NCBI GenBank assembly: GCA_016932835.1
Contig: JAFGCD010000040.1
Coordinates: forward strand, 24,669-88,668
Direction of reading: 5' to 3'
Source: Sedimentisphaerales bacterium
GTDB lineage: Bacteria > Planctomycetota > Phycisphaerae > Sedimentisphaerales > Anaerobacaceae
Length of the DNA: 64,000 bases
Shown here: in pieces, positions 21,420 through 30,733 of the stretch
Layout of the letters: the number at the start of each line of letters is the position of its first letter
Position numbering within the stretch: position 1 is the first letter of the stretch
Notes under the pieces: generated by a model
What the model was told of the DNA's origin: nothing
What the model saw: only the letters and a program-made list of their open reading frames with translations
The model's database searches: none
Position numbers and translations under genes: made by a program

Positions 21420-21754
21420 AAATGCGAAGCAATCTTCTCCCTGAGATCGGTTTCGAAGCTCGGCGTGACGCCTTTGATCTGATCGACAAGCTGGCCGCTT
21501 TTATATATGTTGAGTGTGGGTATGCTGGTTACATTGGCCTTGACGGCGGAATCTCGATAGGTGTCGATGTTCATCAGGCAGACCTTTACGCTCCCGGCGT
21601 ACTCCTCGGCCATACTGTCAAGAACTGAACCAGCCATACGACACGGACCGCACCATTCCGCCCAGAAATCGACCAACACCACTCCCTCGGAATCCAATAC
21701 TTCGCTGTCAAAAGTCTCGTCCGTCAACTCGATAGCCTTGTCTTCGCCCATCAT
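21416..21754 (-). CDS. trxA: Thioredoxin
   Basis: This is a standard 112-residue thioredoxin, a cytoplasmic disulfide reductase. The active site is WCGPCRM, the cis-Pro loop SIPTLNIYKSG follows at the expected distance, and the length is normal. AAGGAG lies 5 bases ahead of the first of two adjacent ATG codons. It heads a two-gene unit with the unknown protein at 21063-21419. Confidence 0.95.
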   Translation of the reverse strand: MMGEDKAIELTDETFDSEVLDSEGVVLVDFWAEWCGPCRMAGSVLDSMAEEYAGSVKVCLMNIDTYRDSAVKANVTSIPTLNIYKSGQLVDQIKGVTPSFETDLREKIASHL

Positions 21755-22326
21755 TCATACTCCTTGCACCTGTAGATTACTAAAACGAATACCAACACCC
21801 TTACTCAGCAATACTAAAATCCAAATCCGAACCTGTCAAATACCTTTAGCTTCTTTTTCCGCCGTTTCGCAATGCCTGCGCCGCAGAAGTAGTTGCACTT
21901 GCCGGTAATCGATACAACGAGCAGATGAGACCGGCGGTGACGGCGGTCTCTGTGTCGGCTTTGGTGGAGATGGAGAGAATCAGGATAAGCGCTTCGTATC
22001 GGCCCCTTTCGTATATGCGCAATAATGTGAGATTGCAGCCGGGAATTCCACAACCTTTGCCGCGGATGTCAGAAGCCGATCACCGAAGCTCTGACCCTTG
22101 TTTTCTGTACTGGCAGGCATGGTTGGCAGGTGAGCTTTGGGGGCCGCGCGGCGGTTATCGAGTACTGATGACGGCTACAGGGCCGCTCTTGCCGCCGGTG
22201 AGGGGGTTATCTGGGGGAGCAAAAGGCCCCTTTTTGTTATGATATCAAGCTGAAACGCCGAAATTGAGGAAAATAGCGTTACTTGGGGTGCGTCCTGCGC
22301 ATCCTAAATAATGACGACTGCTTCGA
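21755..22326. other. Intergenic region without recognised gene
   Basis: This gap of 572 bases separates thioredoxin (minus) from the sigma-factor fusion (plus), so it should hold both promoters. Open frames inside it have no plausible protein features. The stretch 22100-22240 is unusually G-rich and could fold (for example GGGG...CCCC followed by TTTTTG near 22216-22238, a weak terminator-like structure on the plus strand). I could not match it to a known riboswitch or structured RNA. Confidence 0.5.
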
Positions 22327-24186
22327 ATGGAGAATACTGTTGACTACGTCAGGTTGGTGAAACGGGCGCAACTCGGTGAAAAAGCGAGTCTTGATAAGTT
22401 GACCGAGGTGGCCGAGGAACGTCTGCGCGTGGACGTATTTCGTTTGACACTCAGAGAGGATTTGGCTCAGGAAATAGTGCAGGAGAGCTTGTTTGAGATG
22501 TTGCGAGTACTGAACAATCTGAAAGATGCACATCGTTTCTGGCCCTGGCTATATAAGATAGCTCTCAACAAGATGCGGCTTCATTACCGGACCGAAACTC
22601 GCCGAAAGGCCGTTACCGCTGCTGCTGTTGTTCAAAAGCATGCTTATGAAAACGGTGGCGACCAGGCAATGGCCGGCGCCATAAGCGAGGAACTGAGAGA
22701 GATAGTCATAGGCGCGATGCGCAGCCTGAAGCCCCGGCACCGGATAATCCTGACGATGCGCTGCTATCGCGAGATGGATTATGCCGAGATAGCTGAATCG
22801 ATGGATTGCAGCGAATTTGCCGCCAAAATGCTCTTTTATCGAGCCAAAAAATCCTTGCGTAAGCAGCTCGCCCGCTTTGGTTTTGGCAGGAGCATGCTCC
22901 TTAGCGCCCTGGTTTTGTTTGGCAAGATTACCGCTCGCAGCGAGGCCGCCGCTCATCTTACGATTTCCGGTGCGGCCATGAAGGTCGGGGCCGGAGCCGG
23001 AATCGTCGGTTTCGCTACAAGCTCGACAGGGATTGTCTCTGTTGCTGTTGCAAGTGTTCTGGCGGTCGGCGCCGCTGCGGTGACTACCGGACCGGCGGCA
23101 AGAGACTACAAAGCCGCACACGCCGGCCTCGGCGGTGATCAGGTTGTGATGGATATGGGCTCGTTGGGGCGGGGCAATGAGGAATTATGGTGTTACCATC
23201 CCGGTTCTGTGAACGGCCCCGTAATGATGCGATTGATGCGCCGCGATTCGGACAACGGGAATCCCTATTGTAGCTGGCTGCAGAACGAGCAGGCTGCGTA
23301 CCGCTTCGATAAGGACAGAAATACGGTCTTCATTGAGAACCACCGAATATGGCGCGAGGATATGTCGGTGTGGCGATTGCCGACGGACGAACCTGAGTTG
23401 AGTGAGTTTCTCTCTCGCGTCGAAGGGCGAATTGACAAAATGCGCTACGTTCGAACCGGCGGTCCGGGCCTGCTGGTAGTCAGCCGGCGAGCCGAACAGG
23501 ACCGCAGGCCAATTGTCACTCGCCACTTCAATGTTCTTGACGAGCAGTACTTTCTATATGCGTGGCCCGCTTGCGTGAATCTTGTTGATAATCGTGACGC
23601 AATGCACAAACGAGGCTGGACATATTTCCGCGTTGCCGGGCGAATCGACGATGATGAGATTACCGGTACGGGGCGGATACCCTTCAGCAATGCCGCTCGA
23701 TCCCGTTTCGGACCGTGGTTGAAGCTGAGAATCGGCGGGAACGTGACACTTGGAGACAACGGCTTGGAGGCGCGCGTCTATGACAACCGGAGGCTTGTTG
23801 CCGGTTACGGCGGAGAAAGCTTCTTTGAAGGGTTGTCTCGGCCGTGGATAGGCCTGCATACGATCGATATGGTCCGACGAGATGCGGCGCGACGCCGGGT
23901 ATGGTTCGAGACGACACGGCTCGGCGAGGAACATATGGCGGCTGTCTCGCTGTCGCATGATAACGCGGAGTTGACCTACACGATAAACATGGAAAAAGAT
24001 ATTATTGAAAGAATAGATTTTGTCGCCAGTGATGGTCGCCGGGGCGAGCTGAAATTCACTTATCTCGAAGACATCGAGGGCCTGGGCCAGGAGTTTGTCT
24101 GTCCGCAGTGGGAAAATCCTGACCAACGGCGGCGCAGAGGCCCGGATATGCTGTGGTTATTGAATTTGGTTGATGGAAAATGGTGA
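22327..24186 (+). CDS. ECF-type sigma factor with C-terminal membrane segment and large unknown domain
   Basis: The 619-residue protein begins as an ECF sigma factor. Region 2 (about residues 10-88) contains LREDLAQEIVQESLFEML and the FWPWLYKIALNKMRLHYR helix. Region 4 (about 118-180) contains LKPRHRIILTMRCYREMDY and a helix-turn-helix. A single-domain ECF factor is about 180 residues, so about 440 residues are extra. The extension has hydrophobic stretches at about 186-200 and 222-253 (Gly/Ala/Val-rich), then about 360 residues of soluble domain rich in Trp, Arg and beta-strand patterns without a family I recognise. This suggests a membrane-tethered sigma factor carrying its own sensor, with no separate anti-sigma gene next to it. 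The stop overlaps the start of the next gene. No Shine-Dalgarno sequence is obvious. Confidence 0.85.
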   Translation: MENTVDYVRLVKRAQLGEKASLDKLTEVAEERLRVDVFRLTLREDLAQEIVQESLFEMLRVLNNLKDAHRFWPWLYKIALNKMRLHYRTETRRKAVTAAAVVQKHAYENGGDQAMAGAISEELREIVIGAMRSLKPRHRIILTMRCYREMDYAEIAESMDCSEFAAKMLFYRAKKSLRKQLARFGFGRSMLLSALVLFGKITARSEAAAHLTISGAAMKVGAGAGIVGFATSSTGIVSVAVASVLAVGAAAVTTGPAARDYKAAHAGLGGDQVVMDMGSLGRGNEELWCYHPGSVNGPVMMRLMRRDSDNGNPYCSWLQNEQAAYRFDKDRNTVFIENHRIWREDMSVWRLPTDEPELSEFLSRVEGRIDKMRYVRTGGPGLLVVSRRAEQDRRPIVTRHFNVLDEQYFLYAWPACVNLVDNRDAMHKRGWTYFRVAGRIDDDEITGTGRIPFSNAARSRFGPWLKLRIGGNVTLGDNGLEARVYDNRRLVAGYGGESFFEGLSRPWIGLHTIDMVRRDAARRRVWFETTRLGEEHMAAVSLSHDNAELTYTINMEKDIIERIDFVASDGRRGELKFTYLEDIEGLGQEFVCPQWENPDQRRRRGPDMLWLLNLVDGKW

Positions 24187-27100
24187 ACGGTTGTTCGAAA
24201 ATAGCCCGTGGCCGTGGCGACAGACTTGCGAGACTCGGCGCAGAAAATGCAGAGCCGATGAAATCGAAAAGTGCTGCCGCAGCGGTAGTGTTGTTGTGGT
24301 TCTTGTCGGTTTCTGCCGGCGCTGCATTTGGAAGGCAGATTTTCGTGGACGCCGACGCCGTCGGAGCAAATGACGGATCGAGTTGGGGCAATGCCTTCAA
24401 TCATCTAAGGGATGCTATAGCGGCCTGTTCGAGCGGCGATGAGATAAGAGTCGCCCAGGGTGTTTATAAGCCTGACCGAGGGGCGGGAGTAACGGCCGGG
24501 GACCGGGGAGCGACTTTCCAATTGACCGATGAGGTCGTTGTCAGGGGCGGATATGCCGGATATGGACAGCCGATCCCAGATGCGAGAAACATCACGGCGT
24601 ACGAAACTATCCTCAGCGGAGACCTCCATGGCAATGATTCTCCTGCAACTGAAGTCCGCTATCTGCTGACCGATCCGACCAGGAGCGGAAACAGCTACAA
24701 TGTCGTCACCGGCACCGATTGCGGCAGGACGGCCGTCCTGGATGGGTTTACCATTACCGGCGGCAATGCCAATGGTACGAGATCGAGAGACAGAGTCGGC
24801 GGCGGAATCCACGACGGAGACTTGACGGTAAGCTACTGCAAAATCGTGCGAAATTCCGCCGCGGAAGGGGGTGCAGGGGTGGGCTGCTACGGAGGAGCTG
24901 CGCTGATGGACTGTAATATCAGCGACAACTCGGCACTTTACGCCGGAGGAGTCTATAATGTCCAGGAGGTGGCCAACTGCACCATTTCCCGTAATTGGGC
25001 TACCGTTTACAGCGGCGGAGGCATGAGCATACTTAGTGACGCCGCGAGAGTGACCGATTCGACTTTCAGCGACAACTCCGCAGCTCAACACGGAGGCGCG
25101 GTCCATGTCATGTACTCAGACCCCGTATTCACGCGATGCACCTTCAGCAATAACTGGGCCATGGGAAATGGAGGTGGACTCTACGTTGACGGCAGTACGA
25201 GTGGCGGAGAGCCCTTCTTATATCAGTGCAGAATCGTACAAAATACCACAGAGGGAGCAGGAGGAGGTGTGTACAGCTACGGCTACACGCTCAGCACATT
25301 GACGAGTTGTCTCGTCATCGGCAACGTCGCAGCAGGCGACGGAGGCGGAATATGCGATACATTCAACGCAAGCAGTGCAGTACTAAACTGCACATTAGCT
25401 CAAAACACGGCTTCGGGCAGGGGAGGCGCTATTTGCTACGACTCAGAGGTAGTTGCCGGCCGGTTGGTAACCAACAGTATTCTGTGGAATAACTCCGACA
25501 GCCTCGGAGGAACATCGGAGGAGTCTCAACTGTTCATCAAGAGCGGCCCCGCCGAATCGCCGATCCTGTACAGTTGCATCCAGGGGTGGAGCGGAACCAT
25601 GGGAGGGGCAGGCCAGATTGGGACTATCGGTGAAGAGCCGGCATTTGCAGATGCTAACGGGGCTGACGAAATAGCAGGCACCGAAGACGATAATCTGCGC
25701 CTGAGTGTGGGATCACCTTGCATTGATTCCGGTGATAACTCCGTCGTCGAACCCGGCGCCGTCGATTTGGACGGCAAGCCGCGGATTGTGCACAGTTTCG
25801 TCGATATGGGCGCATACGAGTCTGAAGGCTATGGCAAGGGAGTCCCGCCACGTTACGAAATTATCGATTTGGGAACCCTGGGCGGATCCTACAGCAGGGC
25901 CTACGGTATCAACGAATTAGGCCGGATAGTCGGCACTTCTCAGACCGCAGGCGGGCAGTTGCATGCATTTGCATGGGATGATGAAGTGGGGATGATCGAC
26001 ATCGGAACATTGGGAGGCAGTGCCAGTACCGCCTACGCGATAAACAGGGCAGGCCGAGTCGTCGGCTCGGCCAGAACCGCAAGCGGAGAACTGCACGCTT
26101 TTCTCTGGGACAAGGGAAAAATCATAGACCTTGGAATTCTGCCGGGTGGAAGTTGCACCGAGGCGCTTGCGATAAACGATGCAGAACAGGTCGTCGGTCC
26201 CGCAAGGACATCCGCGACGATATATACCTGGCAGCGGGCGTTCTTGTGGGAAAACGATGCAATCGCTGATCTTGGCCTCTTGAGCGGCGCCGGCAACAGC
26301 AGCGCCTCAGACATCAATATCCGTGGACAGGTCACGGGAACCTCAGGGGATCGCGCATTTTTGTGGGACAGCACCACAGGAATGAGAGACCTGGTCGGGT
26401 TTCAAAGCCAGGGCAATGCGATAAACGACAGAGGGACCGTAGCTGTTTCCTCGCTTGGGACTTACTACCTCTGGGACGCTATCGGCGGCTTGCTTGATAT
26501 GAATCTTATCCAGTACAGCAGAGTAAATGCCCTAAACAATAACGACCAGGTCGTTGGCGATTTCGATTACCTCGGCGGAGCCAATACGCACGCTTTTCTG
26601 TGGGACAGCAGCTATGGAATGGTGGACCTGAACGACTTTGTGACGAGCGATCCGACCTGGAAGGAACTCTATTCCGCAGGCGAAATTAACGACAAAGGCC
26701 AAATCGTCGGCTACGGCCTGACCGATACCGACCAGTGGCACGCTTTCCTGATGAATCCGGTGCCGGCTGATTCCTGTTTAGTGGCGCACTGGATGCTCGA
26801 CGAGACCGAGGGCAGTGTGGCGCAGGATGCAGCCGGCGACAACCACGGCTTCCTGCAGGGAGACCCCCAATGGCGACCGTACAGCGGTCGCATGGACGGA
26901 GCGATGGAATTCGACGGAGAAGGCGACTATATCAACTGCGGAAACAGCGCCGTATTCGATCTTACAGAACACATTACGCTTGCCGCCTGGGTCAATATCA
27001 ACGCCGTGAATGTCGATTGGCAGGCGATTGTGACAAAGGGCGATTCGGCTTGGAGGCTCTCGACCGTCGAGGACGAAATGAGATTCCACTTTGCCGTCAC

Positions 27101-29525
27101 GGGAGGGCCCCCATGGAACTTCATAAATGGAAATACACAGGTCGCGCCGCATGAATGGCATCATATCTGCGGAACTTACGACGGGGAGAATATGCGCCTC
27201 TATATCGACGGCATCGAGGATTCCGCGAGCCCTGTGCCTGAGAGTAACGGAATCTCGACCAACAGTTACAACGTTCTTATCGGAGAGAACGAGGAGAATC
27301 CGGATCGATATTGGGACGGCCTGCTCGACGATATCAGGATATACAGTTGCCCCCTTACCGACGCCGAAATCCGTGAGCTGTTCTTGAAGGCGCCGATTTA
27401 TGTTGACCAGGAAGCGCCCGGAGCAAACAACGGCTCAAGTTGGACCGATGCCTTCACCGGCGTTCAGGATGCCCTGACTTCGGCTTCCGGAGGGAATCAT
27501 ATTCATGTTGCATCGGGAATGTACAAGCCCGATTTCGGCTCAACCGTGACCCCTGGGGACAGGAATGCGGCTTTTCAACTGGTCGATGGAGTATCATTGA
27601 GAGGCGGTTTCGCCGGATTCGGTGAGCCGAATCCGAAGATGCGGGACTTCCAATCCTATGAGACTGTTCTAAGCGGCGATCTTGCCGGCGACGACGGACC
27701 GCAATTTGCAAACAACACCGAAAACAGCCGCCACGTCGTCACCGCCGACGGGACAAGTGCAACCGCCTTGCTCGAAGGCTTTACTATTACCGCAGGCAAT
27801 GCGGAGAATCTCGGAGGCGGAGGAATCCGCATCCTCTCTGGAATGGCGACGCTGCAGGATTGCAGGTTTGTCGCAAACTCCGCAGGCCGGGGTGGGGGAA
27901 TGTACAACGAATCATCGAGCCCAACCATTATCAATGTCGAATTCAGGGACAACCGGGCATTCCTCGATGACGCAGCGGATAATCCGAGGGGCGGAGGAAT
28001 GTATAACTACAAGAGCAGTCCGAGGATCGAGAACTGCTTGTTTGTGGGTAATGCCGTCGGTGCTTCGACCGGCGACGGCGGCGACGGAGGCGCGATATTC
28101 TGCGGCGACAGTAATCCGACGCTTGTCAACTGTGTTATGAGGTCGAATACCGCCTGGATTGGAGGCGGCATGACCAGTTGGTGGGGCCGAGGCGGAACAC
28201 TGGTGAACTGCGTCTTCAACAGTAACTCGGCAGGCAGCCGGGGCGGAGCCCTGGACAGCTTCGAAAACAACCCGACGCTGATTAACTGCACTTTCACCGC
28301 AAACGCCGCCGCAGCCGTCGGAGGGGTATCCAACGAAGGCGGGAATATGACCGTCGTCAACTCCATACTCCACGGAAATATCGACGGGACCGAAGACATA
28401 GAGGATGCCCAGATCACAACTACCGGGGGCGACCTGACGATCAGCTTCAGTTGCGTCGAAGGATGGACAGGCCTGCTCGGGGGAACGAACAATATCGATG
28501 CCGAAACGGTCTTCATCGACCCCCCCGGCGCCGACGGAATGACGGGAACCGAAGATGACGACCTCCGACCGGCGGCGGGCTCGCTCGTAATCGATTCCGG
28601 CGACAACTCGGCCCTTTTACCATTCGTTGTCGTTGACCTCGACGGAAACCCGCGAATCATCCGTGACATTGTCGATATGGGAGCGTATGAATTCGCCGGA
28701 GAACTCAGATGGTATGTAGATGTCAACAGCGGAGACGACAATAACAGCGGCTTGAGTCCGGACGATGCCTTTGCGACGATACAGAAGGGAATAAACAGCG
28801 CCGCCGAGGGCTATGCCGTCGTAGTCTATCCCGGAGTCTATCATGAAGACCTTAATTTCAACGGCAAGGCCATAACGGTTATGGGCCAGGGCAGCGATGC
28901 CGCTGTCATCGAAGCTTCCACTTATGCGGTGACATTCCACCGGGGAGAAGACGCAAACAGCGTCTTGAGGAATGTCGTCATAAGAAACTGCGGAATCGCA
29001 GGAATCCTTGTCTCAGGATGTTCGCCGAAAATAACCAATGTGACAGTCGTCGAAAACGAAATCGGAATATTAAAAGTCAACTGGGGCAGCCCCGATATAA
29101 GCAACAGCATCTTCTGGAACAATGCCAGTGCCGACCTTATTGAGTGCCAGGCAAGATTCAGTTGCATCCAGCGAGGCGGACCCGGCGAAGGAAACATCAA
29201 CAAATATCCGCTGTTCGCCGATTTGGCAGGCGGCGATTACCACCTGCTCTCGCAGCGAGGACGTTATAGAGCCACAACAAAAGAGTGGATCCTCGACGAT
29301 ATCACCAGCCCCTGCGTTGATGCCGCAGAGCCATGGGTAAATCCCGCCCCCGAACGTATGCCCAATGGAGCAAGGTTGAATATGGGGGCTTTTGGCGGTA
29401 CGTACTATGCCAGTATGAGCGAATGGCCCATTGCAGGAGACGTAAACCGCGATGGAGCCGTCAATATGGCCGATTTTGCCATATTTGCCGATGGGTGGCT
29501 CTTGAATATGGAATGGGCTCAGTAG
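24180..29525 (+). CDS. Giant modular surface protein: beta-helix, HAF repeats, LamG-like domain, beta-helices, dockerin-like end
   Basis: Up to 1781 residues. In order: signal peptide (KSAAAAVVLLWFLSVSAGAA); a parallel beta-helix domain of choice-of-anchor-Q type (about 52-555); HAF-family repeats with GTLGG...A.GIN..G.VVG units (about 560-855); a LamG/concanavalin-like domain starting VAHWMLDETEG (about 865-1070); a second beta-helix (about 1072-1507) that repeats the first, with shared YKPD, FQL, RGG(Y/F)AG(Y/F)G and SYETVLSGDL-like blocks; a third, shorter beta-helix (about 1510-1740); and a C-terminal GDVNRDGAVNMADFAIF, like half a type I dockerin. The protein is probably displayed on the cell surface and may bind polysaccharide. 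The ATG at 24180 overlaps the sigma-factor stop; an ATG at 24258 sits directly at the signal peptide and may be the true start. Neither has a strong ribosome site. Confidence 0.9.
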   Translation: MVNGCSKIARGRGDRLARLGAENAEPMKSKSAAAAVVLLWFLSVSAGAAFGRQIFVDADAVGANDGSSWGNAFNHLRDAIAACSSGDEIRVAQGVYKPDRGAGVTAGDRGATFQLTDEVVVRGGYAGYGQPIPDARNITAYETILSGDLHGNDSPATEVRYLLTDPTRSGNSYNVVTGTDCGRTAVLDGFTITGGNANGTRSRDRVGGGIHDGDLTVSYCKIVRNSAAEGGAGVGCYGGAALMDCNISDNSALYAGGVYNVQEVANCTISRNWATVYSGGGMSILSDAARVTDSTFSDNSAAQHGGAVHVMYSDPVFTRCTFSNNWAMGNGGGLYVDGSTSGGEPFLYQCRIVQNTTEGAGGGVYSYGYTLSTLTSCLVIGNVAAGDGGGICDTFNASSAVLNCTLAQNTASGRGGAICYDSEVVAGRLVTNSILWNNSDSLGGTSEESQLFIKSGPAESPILYSCIQGWSGTMGGAGQIGTIGEEPAFADANGADEIAGTEDDNLRLSVGSPCIDSGDNSVVEPGAVDLDGKPRIVHSFVDMGAYESEGYGKGVPPRYEIIDLGTLGGSYSRAYGINELGRIVGTSQTAGGQLHAFAWDDEVGMIDIGTLGGSASTAYAINRAGRVVGSARTASGELHAFLWDKGKIIDLGILPGGSCTEALAINDAEQVVGPARTSATIYTWQRAFLWENDAIADLGLLSGAGNSSASDINIRGQVTGTSGDRAFLWDSTTGMRDLVGFQSQGNAINDRGTVAVSSLGTYYLWDAIGGLLDMNLIQYSRVNALNNNDQVVGDFDYLGGANTHAFLWDSSYGMVDLNDFVTSDPTWKELYSAGEINDKGQIVGYGLTDTDQWHAFLMNPVPADSCLVAHWMLDETEGSVAQDAAGDNHGFLQGDPQWRPYSGRMDGAMEFDGEGDYINCGNSAVFDLTEHITLAAWVNINAVNVDWQAIVTKGDSAWRLSTVEDEMRFHFAVTGGPPWNFINGNTQVAPHEWHHICGTYDGENMRLYIDGIEDSASPVPESNGISTNSYNVLIGENEENPDRYWDGLLDDIRIYSCPLTDAEIRELFLKAPIYVDQEAPGANNGSSWTDAFTGVQDALTSASGGNHIHVASGMYKPDFGSTVTPGDRNAAFQLVDGVSLRGGFAGFGEPNPKMRDFQSYETVLSGDLAGDDGPQFANNTENSRHVVTADGTSATALLEGFTITAGNAENLGGGGIRILSGMATLQDCRFVANSAGRGGGMYNESSSPTIINVEFRDNRAFLDDAADNPRGGGMYNYKSSPRIENCLFVGNAVGASTGDGGDGGAIFCGDSNPTLVNCVMRSNTAWIGGGMTSWWGRGGTLVNCVFNSNSAGSRGGALDSFENNPTLINCTFTANAAAAVGGVSNEGGNMTVVNSILHGNIDGTEDIEDAQITTTGGDLTISFSCVEGWTGLLGGTNNIDAETVFIDPPGADGMTGTEDDDLRPAAGSLVIDSGDNSALLPFVVVDLDGNPRIIRDIVDMGAYEFAGELRWYVDVNSGDDNNSGLSPDDAFATIQKGINSAAEGYAVVVYPGVYHEDLNFNGKAITVMGQGSDAAVIEASTYAVTFHRGEDANSVLRNVVIRNCGIAGILVSGCSPKITNVTVVENEIGILKVNWGSPDISNSIFWNNASADLIECQARFSCIQRGGPGEGNINKYPLFADLAGGDYHLLSQRGRYRATTKEWILDDITSPCVDAAEPWVNPAPERMPNGARLNMGAFGGTYYASMSEWPIAGDVNRDGAVNMADFAIFADGWLLNMEWAQ

Positions 29526-29577
29526 CAGTCAAATACGGCATTATTGGGGGCCGACAGCGAGTTTTTTTTGACTTTTG

Positions 29578-29606
29578 TTGACAAAAATCGGACATGTTGA
29601 TATAAT
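29578..29606 (+). promoter_or_regulatory. Near-perfect sigma-70 promoter
   Basis: TTGACA at 29578-29583 and TATAAT at 29601-29606 are both exact consensus boxes with the ideal 17-base spacer. A T-rich tract precedes the -35 box. The start of the third prepilin-like gene lies about 38 bases after the -10 box, so this is its likely promoter. Confidence 0.88.
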
Positions 29607-29608
29607 GA

Positions 29609-29634
29609 GACAGGTGTAGGTTCGTTAACCTGTC
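29609..29634 (+). promoter_or_regulatory. Inverted repeat at the transcription start (possible operator or leader hairpin)
   Basis: GACAGGT (29609-29615) and ACCTGTC (29628-29634) are perfect inverted halves 12 bases apart, placed directly after the -10 box. It overlaps the expected transcription start and could be an operator or a 5' hairpin. It lies about 10 bases before the start codon. Confidence 0.6.
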
Positions 29635-29644
29635 GAGAAATTGT

Positions 29645-30574
29645 ATGATGTGTCCAGGAATGGGAGAAAAACCTGGTGCGCTGTGGCGTGGGGTTGTTGG
29701 AAAAGTGGGGATACGGGAGGGGTTTACACTTCTTGAGATACTTGTGGTCATATCGATTATATCGCTTCTGATGGGTATCCTTGTGCCCGCTGTCGGCAGA
29801 GTCAGACGGCAGGCGCGAAGTATTCTCGGCGCAGCCGATCAGCATCAAGTTGTAAAAGCGCTTTTCTGCTATGCAGCCGACAGCGACGACCTTTTTCCGG
29901 AGTCTGTCGCGACAATAGGAGATGTGAATGTTGCATGGAACTGGACCGAGCCGACCACTGTGACCGGAATCTCCGAGCGAACCTGGAGACACAAACGGTC
30001 TATGAGTTCCTATCTTGGCGATTACATTTCAGAGGCCAGCCAAATGGCCTGCCGAAACGCCCCTCGCGAGCATGAGTATCTTCAGGAGGCATGGGATGAG
30101 GGCGATGACTGGATAAACCCTGCACTCATGGCGAAAGTGCCCCTGACCAGCACCTATTGTTTCTACTGGAATTATACCGGCTACCTGACGCCGGAGCGCC
30201 TGTTCAGGGGGCCGTCGAGCACCATGAGCGGTTCGCGTGAAAGCAGTCTGCTGATTAGTTGTTATTTCGGGTTCGACCATTGGCGGAGTATGGGCGTTTA
30301 CAGTAGTTGTGAGAAGTTCAGAGGCGCCGGAATAACAGAAGAAACTTACATGGGTTCGGCATACTACTGGTCCGGATTGAGTCCCGATACAGACCTGTCC
30401 GAACTCAAAATCAGACTGCACGCCGGCTACACCGATGGTCATGTCGGAAGCTACTTGGCATCGCAAGTCGTCCCGATGCAGGCGATCATAACTCCTGCTA
30501 CAGGAGAGCCCTACCCGCTGGGAACCGGAGAGGGACCGGGCGTCTTCTTTCTGCCTGAAGACGCAGTACGCTGA
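29645..30574 (+). CDS. Prepilin-like protein, H-x9-DG-related (third copy)
   Basis: This 309-residue protein has a prepilin signal IREGFTLLEILVVISIISLL after an unusually long leader of about 26 residues (MMCPGMGEKPGALWRGVVGK), compared with 5-8 in the two paralogs upstream. The Gly cleavage site and Glu5 are present. The C-terminal motif is a reduced form (LHAGYTDGHVGSY). The middle domain differs from the other two prepilin-like proteins, so this is a distant family member. If a later start is used there is no in-frame ATG close to the Gly, so the long leader seems genuine. It has its own consensus promoter and converges with the YVTN cytochrome gene. Confidence 0.85.
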   Translation: MMCPGMGEKPGALWRGVVGKVGIREGFTLLEILVVISIISLLMGILVPAVGRVRRQARSILGAADQHQVVKALFCYAADSDDLFPESVATIGDVNVAWNWTEPTTVTGISERTWRHKRSMSSYLGDYISEASQMACRNAPREHEYLQEAWDEGDDWINPALMAKVPLTSTYCFYWNYTGYLTPERLFRGPSSTMSGSRESSLLISCYFGFDHWRSMGVYSSCEKFRGAGITEETYMGSAYYWSGLSPDTDLSELKIRLHAGYTDGHVGSYLASQVVPMQAIITPATGEPYPLGTGEGPGVFFLPEDAVR

Positions 30575-30733
30575 AAATGCGGAACCCAGGGCCTTCGCTC
30601 TCTGCAGGCAGTGCGCGGAGTCACCTGCTTGTCATCCGTTAACCGCTTTTACGGCGAAGCATCGAATGGCCGACATCCCCGCCCAATGCTGGAAGGGCGT
30701 GCGAACAACTATCCTGATATGTGCTTCGCCGGC

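Noticed and set aside
22100..22240. G-rich, foldable stretch upstream of the sigma-factor gene, considered as a riboswitch or small RNA
   Set aside because: No conserved motif of any riboswitch or structured RNA I know could be matched by eye; kept only as an unexplained region.
24405..25106. 233-codon minus-strand frame within the surface protein gene
   Set aside because: Shadow of Gly- and Ser-rich beta-helix coding sequence; no supporting features.
24800..25400. Tandem DNA repeats with GGCGGAGG-like units
   Set aside because: They are imperfect protein-level repeats of the beta-helix coils, not a DNA repeat array or CRISPR.
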